A stretch of 51,736 nucleotides of DNA from Gilliamella sp. Choc4-2 (GCF_001690355.1 NZ_LZHG01000074.1:1-51736); one strand, 5' to 3'. Shown: positions 1-10,528, numbered from the stretch's first letter. A program made the numbers and translations. The notes: generated by a model from the letters alone, not told the origin.

Positions 1-737
1 GCTCGACCATGATTATCCACCACCAATCGCTGACCATTTAGCATGACTTCTTTCTTATCGTTCAGACCGCTCATTTGTATTACTACCTTACGATCTTGAG
101 CTGAGGCAACTATACCTTGATGATCAATACGACTTTGCCCAAATCCAGGAATCGTACTGTCGGATTTTAATTGACCGTAAAATAACGCTCCGTTATTAAC
201 CAAATCAGCTTCAACATTGGGTTTAGTATAAGCAATAAAATCACTTTCTTGAGTCACGCCATGACCCAAAGTACGAAACATTACCGCATAAACATTATCT
301 TTTAATCCTGTATGACTAATCGTAGTTAAAACCGCTTTATACTCTGTATCAATCGATAACGGCTCACCATTATCGGTATCACCATTCCATAATACCGCTT
401 CATAAGGACTAATATCACTAAAACGCAATGTCTTTAATGGATATTGATTATCCACGTCCGATTGTCGGTAAATTGTAATTTGATATTCGGCTATTTTGGT
501 GGGATAGTTGGTGTAGACATAAAGCCCCATTGGAGTGGTAAATAACCCATCGGATGTTAACTTAACTTTTGGGTTATAAATACTGAGATTAAGCTTCTCT
601 TCTGTATTAAATTCATCCCGAATAACATTTAGTTTAGGTACATAGTGCGTGCCAGCATAAATAGTATTTGAACTAAGTAAAAAAGCAGCACTTACGCCTA
701 GGCAAGGCAAATGCCGAGTCCAGTTATGTTTTTTCAT
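1..737 (-). CDS. Exported protein of unknown function, N-terminal part only
   Basis: The frame stays open from an ATG at 735-737 to the window edge, giving about 245 residues with the C-terminus outside the window. A good Shine-Dalgarno (AGGAAG) precedes the ATG. The first ~28 residues form a signal peptide: basic start MKKHNWTR, hydrophobic core, and a likely cleavage after SNTIYA. The mature part is rich in beta-strand-like, Asn/Thr/Tyr-rich sequence. Around residues 108-130 it carries a WNGDTDNGEPLS...YKAVL pattern that recalls FlgD-type immunoglobulin-like domains of surface proteins. I do not recognise the family; a cell-surface or outer-membrane protein is the best guess. About 750 bp without genes separate it from its upstream neighbour. 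Confidence 0.7.
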   Translation of the reverse strand, partial: MKKHNWTRHLPCLGVSAAFLLSSNTIYAGTHYVPKLNVIRDEFNTEEKLNLSIYNPKVKLTSDGLFTTPMGLYVYTNYPTKIAEYQITIYRQSDVDNQYPLKTLRFSDISPYEAVLWNGDTDNGEPLSIDTEYKAVLTTISHTGLKDNVYAVMFRTLGHGVTQESDFIAYTKPNVEADLVNNGALFYGQLKSDSTIPGFGQSRIDHQGIVASAQDRKVVIQMSGLNDKKEVMLNGQRLVVDNHGR

Positions 738-1439
738 TACTTTTACTTCCTTTACCTTAATGTCAATTGCTTTTTTAATTAACTCTAAACCATTGTAAGT
801 AACGATAACAATCTATCTATCAGTTAATTGATGTAGCAACTTCCATTAATGCATCCACAATTTATATAATAATTACTTCATCGTCATAAACAATGAATTG
901 ATGATTTATAGCAACTATCAAAAACCATTTGGTAGGTATTGGTTTAAATACTAGTCAATGCCTATAAAGGTGATCGATGTCCGAACAATTAATTTTAAGA
1001 TAATTTACGAAATAAAAATTATTTAAAACTAAATTATCAAAAAATTATCAGTAATAATACATTTATAATTACAAATATTCAATAATTATTATAATTAACA
1101 CTTATATTTTAAAATATAAGGAATTAGCGTTTTAAATATACAATTTTGCAAAGGTATTTTATTTTTTTCTTTAAAAAGATTGAAAGTTTAAATTGATTTA
1201 AACTAGTTCATTATTAACTAGTAATATAGCAACATTATGTGTTTCGGATTATTTGAATATTAACTTTTGAGAAATAATTTAATAAATTATTAATGTTTTG
1301 ATAACAATAAAGATAAGGATTAAACCATAACTATTAATTTAATAGTTAAGTCAAATTATTTAAAATGTTTAGTCAAAGCAGATTAATAAGTTAATTTAAG
1401 AAAGTGCAACTTACTAAAGTAAATTTATTTTAACCATTT
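738..1439. other. AT-rich intergenic stretch, no gene seen
   Basis: About 700 bp of very AT-rich DNA with stops in all frames. A short open start (MSEQLILR then stop) preceded by AAGG lies near 980 on the plus strand, but it is only eight codons long. The region presumably holds the promoter of the exported protein at 1-737. I see no RNA gene or recognisable remnant. Confidence 0.4.
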
Positions 1440-1467
1440 GAAAATAAATAAAGCGCCGTAGTGGCGC
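1440..1467 (-). terminator. Rho-independent terminator of loiP
   Basis: On the minus strand GCGCC-ACTAC-GGCGC (stem 1453-1457 with 1463-1467) is followed by TTTATTTATTTT. It lies 22 bp beyond the loiP stop codon, so it is the natural end of that transcript. Confidence 0.85.
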
Positions 1468-1489
1468 CTTTCAACTTAGTCTACAGTAT

Positions 1490-2266
1490 TTATTTCTTCA
1501 ATTCTGTTAGTTTTTTCAAATCTGCAATTTTTTTACGAATATTTGCTGCTCGTGATGATGAGGATGGATGACTACTTAATAATGATGTATCACCACTACC
1601 TAACTTATCGAAAGCTGTTGCAAGCCCTGCAGGATTAATTTTTTTCTTAACTAAGAGATCAAAAGAATAGTTATCAGCTTCTTTTTCTTGGGTCTGAGAG
1701 AATTGAGCATTAACAACTGCTGTAGCCAAAGCTCCTAATTTAGATTTAGATAGTGTAGTTACTGCAGCATTTCCAGAACTAGCAGCTGCATTACGAGCAA
1801 TCTCAGTTGCATAAGCAACTTGCATGGCTTTTTTACTATGACCTAAAGCAACATGACCTAATTCATGCCCTAAAACGCCTTGAATTTCATTATCAGTCAT
1901 CATATCCATTAGACCACTATAAACACGAACACATCCATTAGCCATTGCCCATGCATTAACATCTTTTGTAAGATATACTTTATATGAAATTGGTATTCCA
2001 TTTAAATTATTACCAAGTGTTTTACTAATCTTTCTTAATCGTTTAGTATAAGCATTGTTTGCTGGGGCAATTCTTGATTTAGCATCCATTTGAGCGCATG
2101 ATTTGGCACTCAACGTTTTCACTTCATTATCACTAAGAGTTGCAGCTTTTATACCTCTCATCCCAAAATTAGCATAATCATCAAAGCCCATGCTGTTACA
2201 GCCAACTAATGACATTGAAGCAACTAAAGGAAGTACAGCAAAAAAGGCTTTTGAATGTTTTTTCAT
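1490..2266 (-). CDS. loiP: M48-family metalloprotease lipoprotein LoiP
   Basis: Outer-membrane-anchored zinc endopeptidase (YggG/LoiP type), which in E. coli acts at the outer membrane and cooperates with BepA. The 258 residues match the family length of about 252. The sequence shows a lipoprotein signal with lipobox LVGC (lipidated Cys23), the HELGH zinc motif at about 134-138 and the third-ligand region QEKEADNYS near 195. The blocks KTLGNNLNG, KDVNAWAMANGCVRVYSGLMDMMTDNE and the C-terminal HPSSSSRAANIR region resemble the E. coli protein closely. AAGGAAA precedes the ATG. The gene stands alone with its own terminator. A second M48 protease, BepA, lies at 22103. Confidence 0.95.
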   Translation of the reverse strand: MKKHSKAFFAVLPLVASMSLVGCNSMGFDDYANFGMRGIKAATLSDNEVKTLSAKSCAQMDAKSRIAPANNAYTKRLRKISKTLGNNLNGIPISYKVYLTKDVNAWAMANGCVRVYSGLMDMMTDNEIQGVLGHELGHVALGHSKKAMQVAYATEIARNAAASSGNAAVTTLSKSKLGALATAVVNAQFSQTQEKEADNYSFDLLVKKKINPAGLATAFDKLGSGDTSLLSSHPSSSSRAANIRKKIADLKKLTELKK

Positions 2267-2421
2267 ACTATTTTCCTTATATAAATAATAATTGATTTTT
2301 TTGATAACGTCAGTTAACCGAAACGAATTTTAAACTAACTTTGATAATAATCAATAAATAATTGCTTGCTTACTTATTTTATGGCATTTAGACTAGTTCT
2401 TCATTTTTAAGGTTTATAATT

Positions 2422-3459
2422 ATGCAACTATCCGATTTTAATTTTACGCTTCCGAAAGAACTTATAGCAAAGCATCCTTCTAAAATAAGAAGTAGCTGCC
2501 GACTTTTATCTCTTGATGGTAATACCGGCAAAATTGAACATGGTGTATTTACTGATATTATTGAGAAAATCAATCCTGGTGATTTGCTGATTTTTAATAA
2601 TACAAAAGTGATTCCTGCCCGCCTGTATGGTAAAAAGATGTCGGGAGGAAAAATTGAAATACTAATTGAGAGATTATTAGATAATAACCGAGCACTTGCC
2701 CATATTAAAGCATCAAAATCGCCTAAAGCAGGAACAGAATTGTTATTAGGAGAAAATGAACCAATCAGAGTAACCATGTTAGCTCGGCATGATACCTTAT
2801 TTGAATTGCAATTTCCGAATGATGTACTCAGTATTTTGAATAAAATAGGGCATATTCCGCTCCCTCCTTACATCGATCGCCCAGATGATGAGCAAGATCA
2901 TGAGGTTTATCAAACTGTTTATAGTAAAGTGCCAGGTGCTGTTGCTGCTCCTACAGCTGGTCTGCATTTTGATGATCCTTTAATAGCAAAACTGAAAGAA
3001 AAAGGCGCAGAAATCGCTTTTGTCACTTTACACGTTGGTGCTGGCACTTTTCAACCAGTTAGAGTTGAAAATATTGAATCACATGTTATGCACGCGGAAT
3101 ATGCTGAAGTTCCTGAATCAGTAGTAGATGCAGTTCTAACTTGTAAATTTCGTGGAAATAAAGTCATTGCTGTTGGCACAACATCTGTTAGAGCGCTAGA
3201 AAGCGCCGCTCAAAAAACTGGCTGCATCACACCATTTTTTGGTGACACACAAATTTTTATTTATCCTGGTTATCATTTTAATGTAGTCGATTCATTAATC
3301 ACAAATTTTCATCTACCTGAATCAACATTAATTATGCTAGTTTCAGCCTTTGCTGGTTATGAAAATACTATGAACGCTTATCAACAAGCCGTAAAAGAGC
3401 TGTATCGATTCTTTAGCTATGGTGATGCTATGTTTATTGCTAAGCAGAACGATGTGTAA
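2422..3459 (+). CDS. queA: S-adenosylmethionine:tRNA ribosyltransferase-isomerase QueA
   Basis: Transfers and isomerises the ribose of SAM onto preQ1 in tRNA, giving epoxyqueuosine at the wobble position of GUN-anticodon tRNAs. At 345 residues it is close in length to E. coli QueA. Family blocks are all present: the N-terminal [88 protein letters not shown] and [15 protein letters not shown] lies nine bases before the ATG. It is followed after 360 bp by tgt, the conserved pathway neighbour, but the gap and a leader hairpin suggest tgt may have its own control. Confidence 0.97.
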   Translation: MQLSDFNFTLPKELIAKHPSKIRSSCRLLSLDGNTGKIEHGVFTDIIEKINPGDLLIFNNTKVIPARLYGKKMSGGKIEILIERLLDNNRALAHIKASKSPKAGTELLLGENEPIRVTMLARHDTLFELQFPNDVLSILNKIGHIPLPPYIDRPDDEQDHEVYQTVYSKVPGAVAAPTAGLHFDDPLIAKLKEKGAEIAFVTLHVGAGTFQPVRVENIESHVMHAEYAEVPESVVDAVLTCKFRGNKVIAVGTTSVRALESAAQKTGCITPFFGDTQIFIYPGYHFNVVDSLITNFHLPESTLIMLVSAFAGYENTMNAYQQAVKELYRFFSYGDAMFIAKQNDV

Positions 3460-4958
<1,499 letters not shown>

Positions 4959-4991
4959 GGAAATAAAAAGCATAATTTTTCGTGGTAAGTC

Positions 4992-5020
4992 TTGACACTT
5001 TTTAGGAAGCGCAGTATCAT
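4992..5020 (+). promoter_or_regulatory. Sigma-70 promoter of tRNA-Pro
   Basis: TTGACA (4992-4997), a 17-bp spacer and TATCAT (5015-5020), followed by a GC-rich discriminator (GCGC). This is a near-consensus stable-RNA promoter. A GC-rich discriminator is typical of stringently controlled tRNA genes. It lies about 11 bp upstream of the mature tRNA 5' end. Confidence 0.85.
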
Positions 5021-5031
5021 GCGCTTCCTAA
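5002..5031. repeat. Perfect 11-bp inverted repeat over the tRNA-Pro -10 element
   Basis: TTAGGAAGCGC (5002-5012) and GCGCTTCCTAA (5021-5031) are exact inverted copies separated by eight bases that contain the -10 hexamer. No T-run follows, so it is a poor terminator for tgt. It could be an operator-like dyad or, in read-through RNA, a hairpin marking the tRNA 5' side. Confidence 0.7.
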
Positions 5032-5108
5032 CGGCGAGTAGCGCAGCTTGGTAGCGCAACTGGTTTGGGACCAGTGGGTCGGAGGTTCGAATCCTCTCTC
5101 GCCGACCA
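5032..5108 (+). tRNA. tRNA-Pro (anticodon UGG)
   Basis: A 77-nt cloverleaf with encoded CCA. The acceptor CGGCGAG pairs with CTCGCCG and is followed by A-CCA. The D arm is GCGC...GCGC, the anticodon stem ACTGG/CCAGT holds loop TTTGGGA (anticodon TGG), and the T arm is GGAGG-TTCGAAT-CCTCT, whose final pair is G-T. It is transcribed alone from the promoter just upstream. I saw no duplicated copy of its 3' end nearby, so there is no sign of an integrated element here. Confidence 0.97.
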
Positions 5109-5365
5109 CTACCTATTTTCTGACATTTTAAAAATCTTTCTTCCTTTTATTACTATAGCTTACGGAAAATTGGTGCCTTTGGGTTCAGTATTTACTCTCT
5201 GACAAGTTCCCTGTAAAAAATCAAGATAGAAGGCTTAGCATTGACATATATCTTATTTGGCAAATAAATTTAAATAAAATAGCCATAACCTGATGCAATT
5301 ATTCATTATTTTTAGAGTTACTTACTAGTAAATTAGAAGCATACTCAAAATCCATCCAATAATAA

Positions 5366-6396
5366 CTAACTGCTTGTTCTTAAACGAAGTGTAGGAACTA
5401 ACACAGACAAATCTGGCTTATGGCAATGAGTTTCACCTCTTAACTTATTTAATAATTGACTCGCTAGATATTCTCCTATTTTTTCAGACGGTAAAGATAC
5501 CGTTGTTAAAGGAGGAAAACTGAATTGACTAAACTCGTTATCACCAAATCCACTAACAGCTAATTGGTGAGGTACTCGGATATGTCGCCGTTGGCACTCA
5601 TAAAGCACACCGCATGCTAATTCATCTGTAGTGCAAATTAATGCATTAATTTCAGGCCAATTTAACAGTATATCGGAAAGTAATAAACTTCCAGTACTAA
5701 AGTTGGGAGGTAGAGCAGCATTGATAACTCGGTGAGTAGGTAAATGATAATCTAACATTGCTTTATACCAGCCATGTAAACGTTGTTGAAAAAGAAAATT
5801 TTGATGGCTAGCACAGAGTAATCCAATATTTTGATAACCTTTTTTATTATATGTTCGGTTAACATATACATTGCCAAACTATTATCTAACCCTACGTAAG
5901 CATCTGCTGATATATCATCTTGCTTACCAATATTCATAATTGGAATCATTTTTTTTAAATTAATGTTTTCAATAATAGCGTCATTTTCGACATAAAATAA
6001 CAATATTGCTTCAAGGTTATAATTGTATAGATTATCCAGCAACTGTGATTCTCGTTTATAATTATAGTCAGATTCAACAAACAATATTGTATATCCTTGT
6101 TTAGTTAAACTTGCTTGTAATGCATCAAGTAAGATTTGAGCAGAATGATCATGGATTTTTGTGGTTATAACCGCAATAACTGGGTTAGCCGATGCAGAGG
6201 CTAACAAACTCGCTGCCACATTTGGTTTATATCCTAACACATCAATAGCAATTTGAATCTTTTTGCGAAGTTTATCTGAAACTCTTCCAGAAGTGCGTAA
6301 AGCACGAGACACAGTCATAGTGCCCACACCTGCATATTTAGCCACATCGAATAAAGTAATCTGCCCTGTACTTCTTCACTTTTTTACACTTTGCAT
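5366..6396 (-). pseudogene. LacI/GntR-type repressor, broken by nonsense codon and frameshift
   Basis: A LacI-family sugar regulator divergent from the PTS genes. From the ATG at 6394-6396 the frame reads MQSVKK, then an in-frame TGA (6376-6378) where relatives usually have Arg (CGA to TGA would do it). It continues RSTGQITLFDVAKYAGVGTMTVSRALR, the helix-turn-helix. The ligand domain is intact to LTEH. Then a six-A run (minus strand, 5840-5845), one A short, shifts the frame. The correct frame resumes as KKGYQNIGLLCASHQNFLFQ and runs to a normal C-terminus (LSVLVPTLRLRTSS). Two separate lesions argue against a sequencing error. A GTG restart at 6345 would lose part of the DNA-binding domain. 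Confidence 0.9.
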
Positions 6397-6567
6397 TTTT
6401 TATCCTAATTTAATCTGAGCTAAGCAGTATCTAAGGAATGTTGATTTTAACCATCATCAAGCTAGCGATAAATTAATGTGAACGCCAATAGCCTATTATT
6501 TTAAATGACAATTTTTTAGATAATATTATTTTATTAATAGGGTTATTTTTGATTAATTCATTAAAAA

Positions 6568-6583
6568 TGTTATCTAAATCACA
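6568..6583 (+). promoter_or_regulatory. CRP-like binding site upstream of the PTS genes
   Basis: TGTTA-TCTAAA-TCACA matches the CRP pattern TGTGA-N6-TCACA in nine of ten core positions, with A-rich left and right flanks. The centre is about 133 bp before the IIA start codon and 40 bp upstream of the LacI-type operator. Catabolite control is usual for PTS sugar operons; the role here is inferred. Confidence 0.6.
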
Positions 6584-6608
6584 AAATAAATAAAATTTCA
6601 TTCAAGTT

Positions 6609-6622
6609 TGATAGCGCTATCA
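6609..6622. promoter_or_regulatory. Perfect LacI-family operator palindrome
   Basis: TGATAGCGCTATCA is an exact 14-bp palindrome with the central CG pair and TG/CA ends typical of LacI/GalR-family operators. It overlaps a possible -35 (TTGATA at 6608-6613) of the PTS promoter, with a weak -10 near 6629-6636. Binding there would block transcription. The adjacent regulator that should bind it is a pseudogene. Confidence 0.75.
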
Positions 6623-6708
6623 CATTTCTATTATCTTATAGGTGGCTATGTTTAAACCATATGATAGTTTATTTAATAAATTGTCATAAATATTTTAATG
6701 GAGAGAAA

Positions 6709-7152
6709 ATGCTCGCAAGATATTTAACACAACAAACAGTAAATGTTGTTGATTCTGTTAGTGATTGGAAAGCAGCTATACAGCTTTGTGCATCGCCTTT
6801 ATTAACTAATAATACTATTTCCCCTAACTATATTGAGGCAATTTTTAAATCGCATGAAACAATGGGGTCTTACTATGTGTTGGCTCCAGGTATTGCTATG
6901 CCTCATGCCAGACCTGAGCAAGGTGTGAATCAGTTAGGATTATCCATGTTAGTTGTGAAACACGGTGTCAACTTCAACTCAGCTGATAATGACCCCGTAT
7001 ATTTAATTACATTATTAGCTGCAATTGATAATACAAGTCACATAAAAATGTTAACTCAATTAGCAACATTGTTTACTGAAGTAAACGATATTCAGACAAT
7101 TTTTAATGCCCAACATCGTGAACAAATTCTATCAGTAATTAATCGTTATTAA
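6709..7152 (+). CDS. PTS EIIA component, ascorbate/mannitol type (UlaC-like)
   Basis: Phosphoryl carrier that accepts phosphate from HPr and passes it to the IIB below. From ATG 6709 (preceded by GGAGAG) it has 147 residues, about the UlaC length. The phosphorylated histidine is seen in LAPGIAMPHARPEQG (His66), matching UlaC closely. The open frame extends 16 codons upstream to an ATG at 6661, but that start has no Shine-Dalgarno and adds no conserved sequence. It is first of three genes, 30 bp before IIB, under the CRP-like site and LacI-type operator. The transported sugar cannot be read from the sequence. Confidence 0.88.
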   Translation: MLARYLTQQTVNVVDSVSDWKAAIQLCASPLLTNNTISPNYIEAIFKSHETMGSYYVLAPGIAMPHARPEQGVNQLGLSMLVVKHGVNFNSADNDPVYLITLLAAIDNTSHIKMLTQLATLFTEVNDIQTIFNAQHREQILSVINRY

Positions 7153-7182
7153 ATTTAGTAAGACTAACTAAAGGAAAAAGAT

Positions 7183-7455
7183 ATGAAAATTATGGCTGTT
7201 TGTGGTCAAGGTTTAGGTAGTAGTTTTATGGTAGAAATGAATATTAAAAAAGTACTAAAAAAATTAAATGTTGATGCTGAAGTTACGCATGCAGATCTTG
7301 CGTCTATAACACCAGATGAAGCCGATCTGTTTGTTATGACAAAAGATTTAGCCACTAGCTCAGGAATCCCTGCAGATAAATTAGTCGTACTAAGCAATAT
7401 TATTGATATCAACGATCTAGAATCAAAACTCGTTGAGCATTTTGCTAAATGCTGA
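7183..7455 (+). CDS. PTS EIIB component, ascorbate type (UlaB-like)
   Basis: Small cytoplasmic phosphocarrier of 90 residues. The phospho-cysteine loop is at the N-terminus: MKIMAVCGQGLGSS, Cys7. The rest has the alternating beta/alpha pattern of the lactose/ascorbate IIB fold. AAGGAAA precedes the ATG. It sits 30 bp after IIA and 20 bp before IIC, so the three are one transcript. It phosphorylates the sugar during transport by the IIC. Confidence 0.88.
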   Translation: MKIMAVCGQGLGSSFMVEMNIKKVLKKLNVDAEVTHADLASITPDEADLFVMTKDLATSSGIPADKLVVLSNIIDINDLESKLVEHFAKC

Positions 7456-7475
7456 TTAAATCATGAGGTATTGCT

Positions 7476-8846
7476 ATGATTCAAGAAATAGTAAAATTTA
7501 TTGTTGATATTTTAAAGGTTCCTGCTGTATTAGTTGGTCTTATTGCTATGATTGGATTATTGATTCAACGAAAGCCATTTGCTGATACGATTAAAGGAAC
7601 TATTAAAACGATTCTCGGATTTTTGGTATTAGGTGGTGGAGCAACAGTTCTAATCAGTGCGATTACTCCATTGGGGAGCATGTTTGAACAGGCTTTTAAA
7701 TTACAAGGAATTATTCCTAATAATGAAGCAATTGTTTCTATGGCGTTAGAACAATATGGTACAGCAACCGCATTAATTATGGCATTTGGCATGGTTGCCA
7801 ATATTATCGTTGCGCGTTTTACTCGTTTAAAATTTATCTTTTTGACAGGACACCATACTTTTTATATGGCCTGTATGATTAGTATTATTTTAACTGTAGC
7901 AGGATTTGGTGGCTGGCAACTTGTATTCACAGGTTCGTTAGTTCTGGGACTCATCATGGCATTTTTCCCTGCTTTAGCACAACCTCACATGCATAAAATT
8001 ACGGGTAATAGTGATGTCGCATTTGGTCATTTTGGTACTTTAGGATATGTATTAGCTGGCTGGATTGGGCAAGCTGTAGGTAAAAAATCTCGATCAACAG
8101 AAGATATGAATTTACCTAAAAATCTAAGTTTTTTACGAGATAGTTCAATCTCAATTTCATTAACAATGATGGTTATTTATCTCATTTTAGCCATATTTGC
8201 TGGTTCTTCTTATGTCGAAAAAGAACTAAGTAGCGGTGAAAATTATTTAGTTTATGCGATTATAGAAGCGATTACCTTTGCTGCCGGTGTATTTATTATT
8301 CTTCAAGGTGTACGATTAATTCTGGCCGAAATTGTACCTGCATTTACAGGCTTCTCAGAAAAATTAGTACCTAATGCAAAGCCAGCTCTTGATTGTCCCG
8401 TAGTATTTCCATATGCCCCTAATGCTGTGCTTGTTGGATTTTTATTTAGTTTCCTTGGTGGCTTAGTTGGACTATTTTTTTTAGGGCAATTAGATTTCGT
8501 TCTTATATTACCTGGTGTTGTTCCTCATTTCTTTTGTGGTGCCACAGCAGGTGTATTTGGTAACGCTATGGGCGGTCGCCGAGGTGCAATGCTTGGCGCA
8601 TTCGCTAATGGTTTATTAGTAACATTTTTACCGGTTCTTTTATTGCCTGTTTTAGGATCACTTGGTTTTGCAAATACAACTTTCTCAGACGTGGATTTTT
8701 GTGGTATTGGGATCATTCTAGGTAATATGGCAAAATGGTTTAATAAAGATATTATTATGAGTATTTTTATTGCTATTTTTGCATTATTAGTAATATTCAA
8801 CTATACCTTTAAACCTAAAAAAAGTATCAGAGAGAATATTGAGTAA
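7476..8846 (+). CDS. PTS EIIC permease, UlaA/SgaT family
   Basis: Polytopic membrane permease of the ascorbate-type PTS superfamily, 456 residues with about eleven hydrophobic segments. It resembles UlaA in KGTIKTILGF, FLTGHHTFY, IILQGVRLILAEIVPAFTGFSEKLVPNAKPALDCPV, FPYAPNAVLVGF and PGVVPHFFCGATAGVFGN. None of the ula catabolic enzymes (UlaG, UlaD, UlaE, UlaF) is adjacent, and the ancestral regulator was LacI-type rather than UlaR. The substrate may therefore be another acid or sugar. A bidirectional terminator follows. Confidence 0.9.
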   Translation: MIQEIVKFIVDILKVPAVLVGLIAMIGLLIQRKPFADTIKGTIKTILGFLVLGGGATVLISAITPLGSMFEQAFKLQGIIPNNEAIVSMALEQYGTATALIMAFGMVANIIVARFTRLKFIFLTGHHTFYMACMISIILTVAGFGGWQLVFTGSLVLGLIMAFFPALAQPHMHKITGNSDVAFGHFGTLGYVLAGWIGQAVGKKSRSTEDMNLPKNLSFLRDSSISISLTMMVIYLILAIFAGSSYVEKELSSGENYLVYAIIEAITFAAGVFIILQGVRLILAEIVPAFTGFSEKLVPNAKPALDCPVVFPYAPNAVLVGFLFSFLGGLVGLFFLGQLDFVLILPGVVPHFFCGATAGVFGNAMGGRRGAMLGAFANGLLVTFLPVLLLPVLGSLGFANTTFSDVDFCGIGIILGNMAKWFNKDIIMSIFIAIFALLVIFNYTFKPKKSIRENIE

Positions 8847-8874
8847 ATAATTACTATCTCATTTAAAAAATATT

Positions 8875-8902
8875 ATGCCAGACAATTTGCCTGGCATTTT
8901 TT
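8875..8902. terminator. Bidirectional terminator between the PTS operon and the permease gene
   Basis: ATGCCAG (8875-8881) pairs with CTGGCAT (8891-8897), extended inside by CAA/TTG. A T-run follows on the plus strand (8897-8902), and on the minus strand an AATATTTTTT tail follows. It serves the convergent PTS and APC genes. Confidence 0.9.
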
Positions 8903-8919
8903 CATAAACTCTTTTAATT

Positions 8920-10368
8920 TTAGTTGCTAACAAAAAAACCATAAGCAACAAACAAATTTACAATAATAATTGTTGAAACTGCAATGATTACCATTCTTTT
9001 TATTGTATATTTTTTCATTTCACCAAGAGAAAGCTCTCTATTTTTATTTTTACCATAGTAATAATAATATATTGGCAAACCAATTAAAGTCAGTACGATA
9101 GAAACAATACCATTTATGGTTTGGTAAACTAACATACCATAAATAACATAAGCAGCCCCTAGCATTGCAATGATGGGAATTATTGGATAACCAATAACTT
9201 TATAAGGCCTATGTACTTCTGGGTATTTTTTACGAGCAACCATCACTCCAACGAACGTTAGTAAATAAAATACCCAAATTGAAAACATTGAGATTTCTGA
9301 TAAACGGTCTGCATCAAGAAGCGTTGAATATAAGAAAGAAAAAATAACTAAAACAATAATCGCATTAACAGGTGAGCGGCTATCATCATCAATAGTACTT
9401 AAATAACGCGCGCCAATAATAGTTCCCCTCTCAGCCATACTAAATATAGTACGAGATAACGTCATAATATATCCATTAATTCCGCCAAGAATCGAAACCA
9501 TAATACCAACAGCAACTAAATTTCCGCCAAAATGTCCAAACATCCGTTGTGAAGCAACAGATGATGCATCATGACCTAGTGAAATCATCTCTTGGACAGG
9601 AAAAATCTTAAATAATGCAATATTAATACAAGCGTAAACAACAACAAGAAAAATAATGCCAAAAATAATCGCCTTAGGTAATATTTTTGATGGATTATTA
9701 ATCTCACCAGCTACTGATGCAACTTGTGCCCAACCATCATAAGCAAAGAGGGTGGCGAGAATAGCTACTGCAAAAGGAGCATAAGATTCAATACCTTGAC
9801 CACTAGCAGTGAATAATGCGACTTGGCCATTTCCTTCACATAATCCAAATATAGCCAATAACAATATAGGAATAAGTTTACAAACAGTAGCAATTGTCTG
9901 TAAATAACCTGCCTCTCTAATACCAATAGCATTAATAAAAGCAATAAAACCCAAAACACCAGCACTTACCGCCATTGTATAAGAATCATCAATATTAAAT
10001 AATAGACAAAATACTGAACTAAAATATCCAACCAACGCTCCAACTAATGAAGGAGCGAAAATAACTGTCATCATCCAACCATAGAGATGAGAAATTTTGG
10101 TGCCATATATTTTTTCTAAATAAACTAGCATTCCTCCTGTTTTTGGGAACATTACACCTAATTCACAAAGTGTTAACCCGCCACAAATAGAAATGGCGCC
10201 ACCTATTATCCACGCTAATAGCGCATAATTATAATCACCAGTAACTTCTAATACTGATGGTGGTTTCATAAAAGCTCCTGCACCTAAAACCATTCCAACA
10301 ACTAGTGATAATGCAGAAACTAAACCAAGATCCTTGCGCAAGTTATTCTCTAAATTGTGCTCTGCCAT
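8920..10368 (-). CDS. APC-superfamily amino acid permease
   Basis: Inner-membrane amino-acid transporter of 482 residues with about twelve hydrophobic segments. The first helix carries the unwound-helix motif GMVLGAGAFMKPPSV, characteristic of APC (LAT/SteT-like) exchangers. A conserved stretch FAYDGWAQVASVAGEINNPSKILPKAI lies near 200-235. The C-terminal end is a thirteenth hydrophobic segment after a basic loop (KNKNRELSLGEMKKYTIKR). AGGAAC lies before the start. It appears to be transcribed alone. The amino acid it carries is not evident. Confidence 0.88.
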   Translation of the reverse strand: MAEHNLENNLRKDLGLVSALSLVVGMVLGAGAFMKPPSVLEVTGDYNYALLAWIIGGAISICGGLTLCELGVMFPKTGGMLVYLEKIYGTKISHLYGWMMTVIFAPSLVGALVGYFSSVFCLLFNIDDSYTMAVSAGVLGFIAFINAIGIREAGYLQTIATVCKLIPILLLAIFGLCEGNGQVALFTASGQGIESYAPFAVAILATLFAYDGWAQVASVAGEINNPSKILPKAIIFGIIFLVVVYACINIALFKIFPVQEMISLGHDASSVASQRMFGHFGGNLVAVGIMVSILGGINGYIMTLSRTIFSMAERGTIIGARYLSTIDDDSRSPVNAIIVLVIFSFLYSTLLDADRLSEISMFSIWVFYLLTFVGVMVARKKYPEVHRPYKVIGYPIIPIIAMLGAAYVIYGMLVYQTINGIVSIVLTLIGLPIYYYYYGKNKNRELSLGEMKKYTIKRMVIIAVSTIIIVNLFVAYGFFVSN

Positions 10369-10499
10369 AAAGTTCCTCTTAAAACATATAAAATTAACGG
10401 CGAAATTTTGTTATGATAGGGAATTATTCATAAAACACAAGGAAGATTAGTATCGTTTATATAAAAAACTAAATAAATAAAATAAATAATATTTTTATT

Positions 10500-10528
10500 T
10501 ATAAAAATAAGCCAGCATATAGCTAGCT
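10500..10528 (-). terminator. Rho-independent terminator of adhP
   Basis: On the minus strand AGCTAGC-TATAT-GCTGGCT (stem 10522-10528 with 10510-10516, one G-T pair) runs into TATTTTTATAAA. It lies 25 bp after the adhP stop. Confidence 0.75.

Noticed and set aside
978-1005. Short start MSEQLILR with an AAGG in front
   Set aside because: It is only eight codons long and followed by dense stops. It is too short to call even a remnant.
2388-2777. 129-codon minus-strand frame
   Set aside because: It is antisense to the conserved start of queA and has no recognisable sequence.
5032-5365. Possible integration site at the 3' end of tRNA-Pro
   Set aside because: No integrase is present and I found no second copy of the tRNA 3' sequence in the window.
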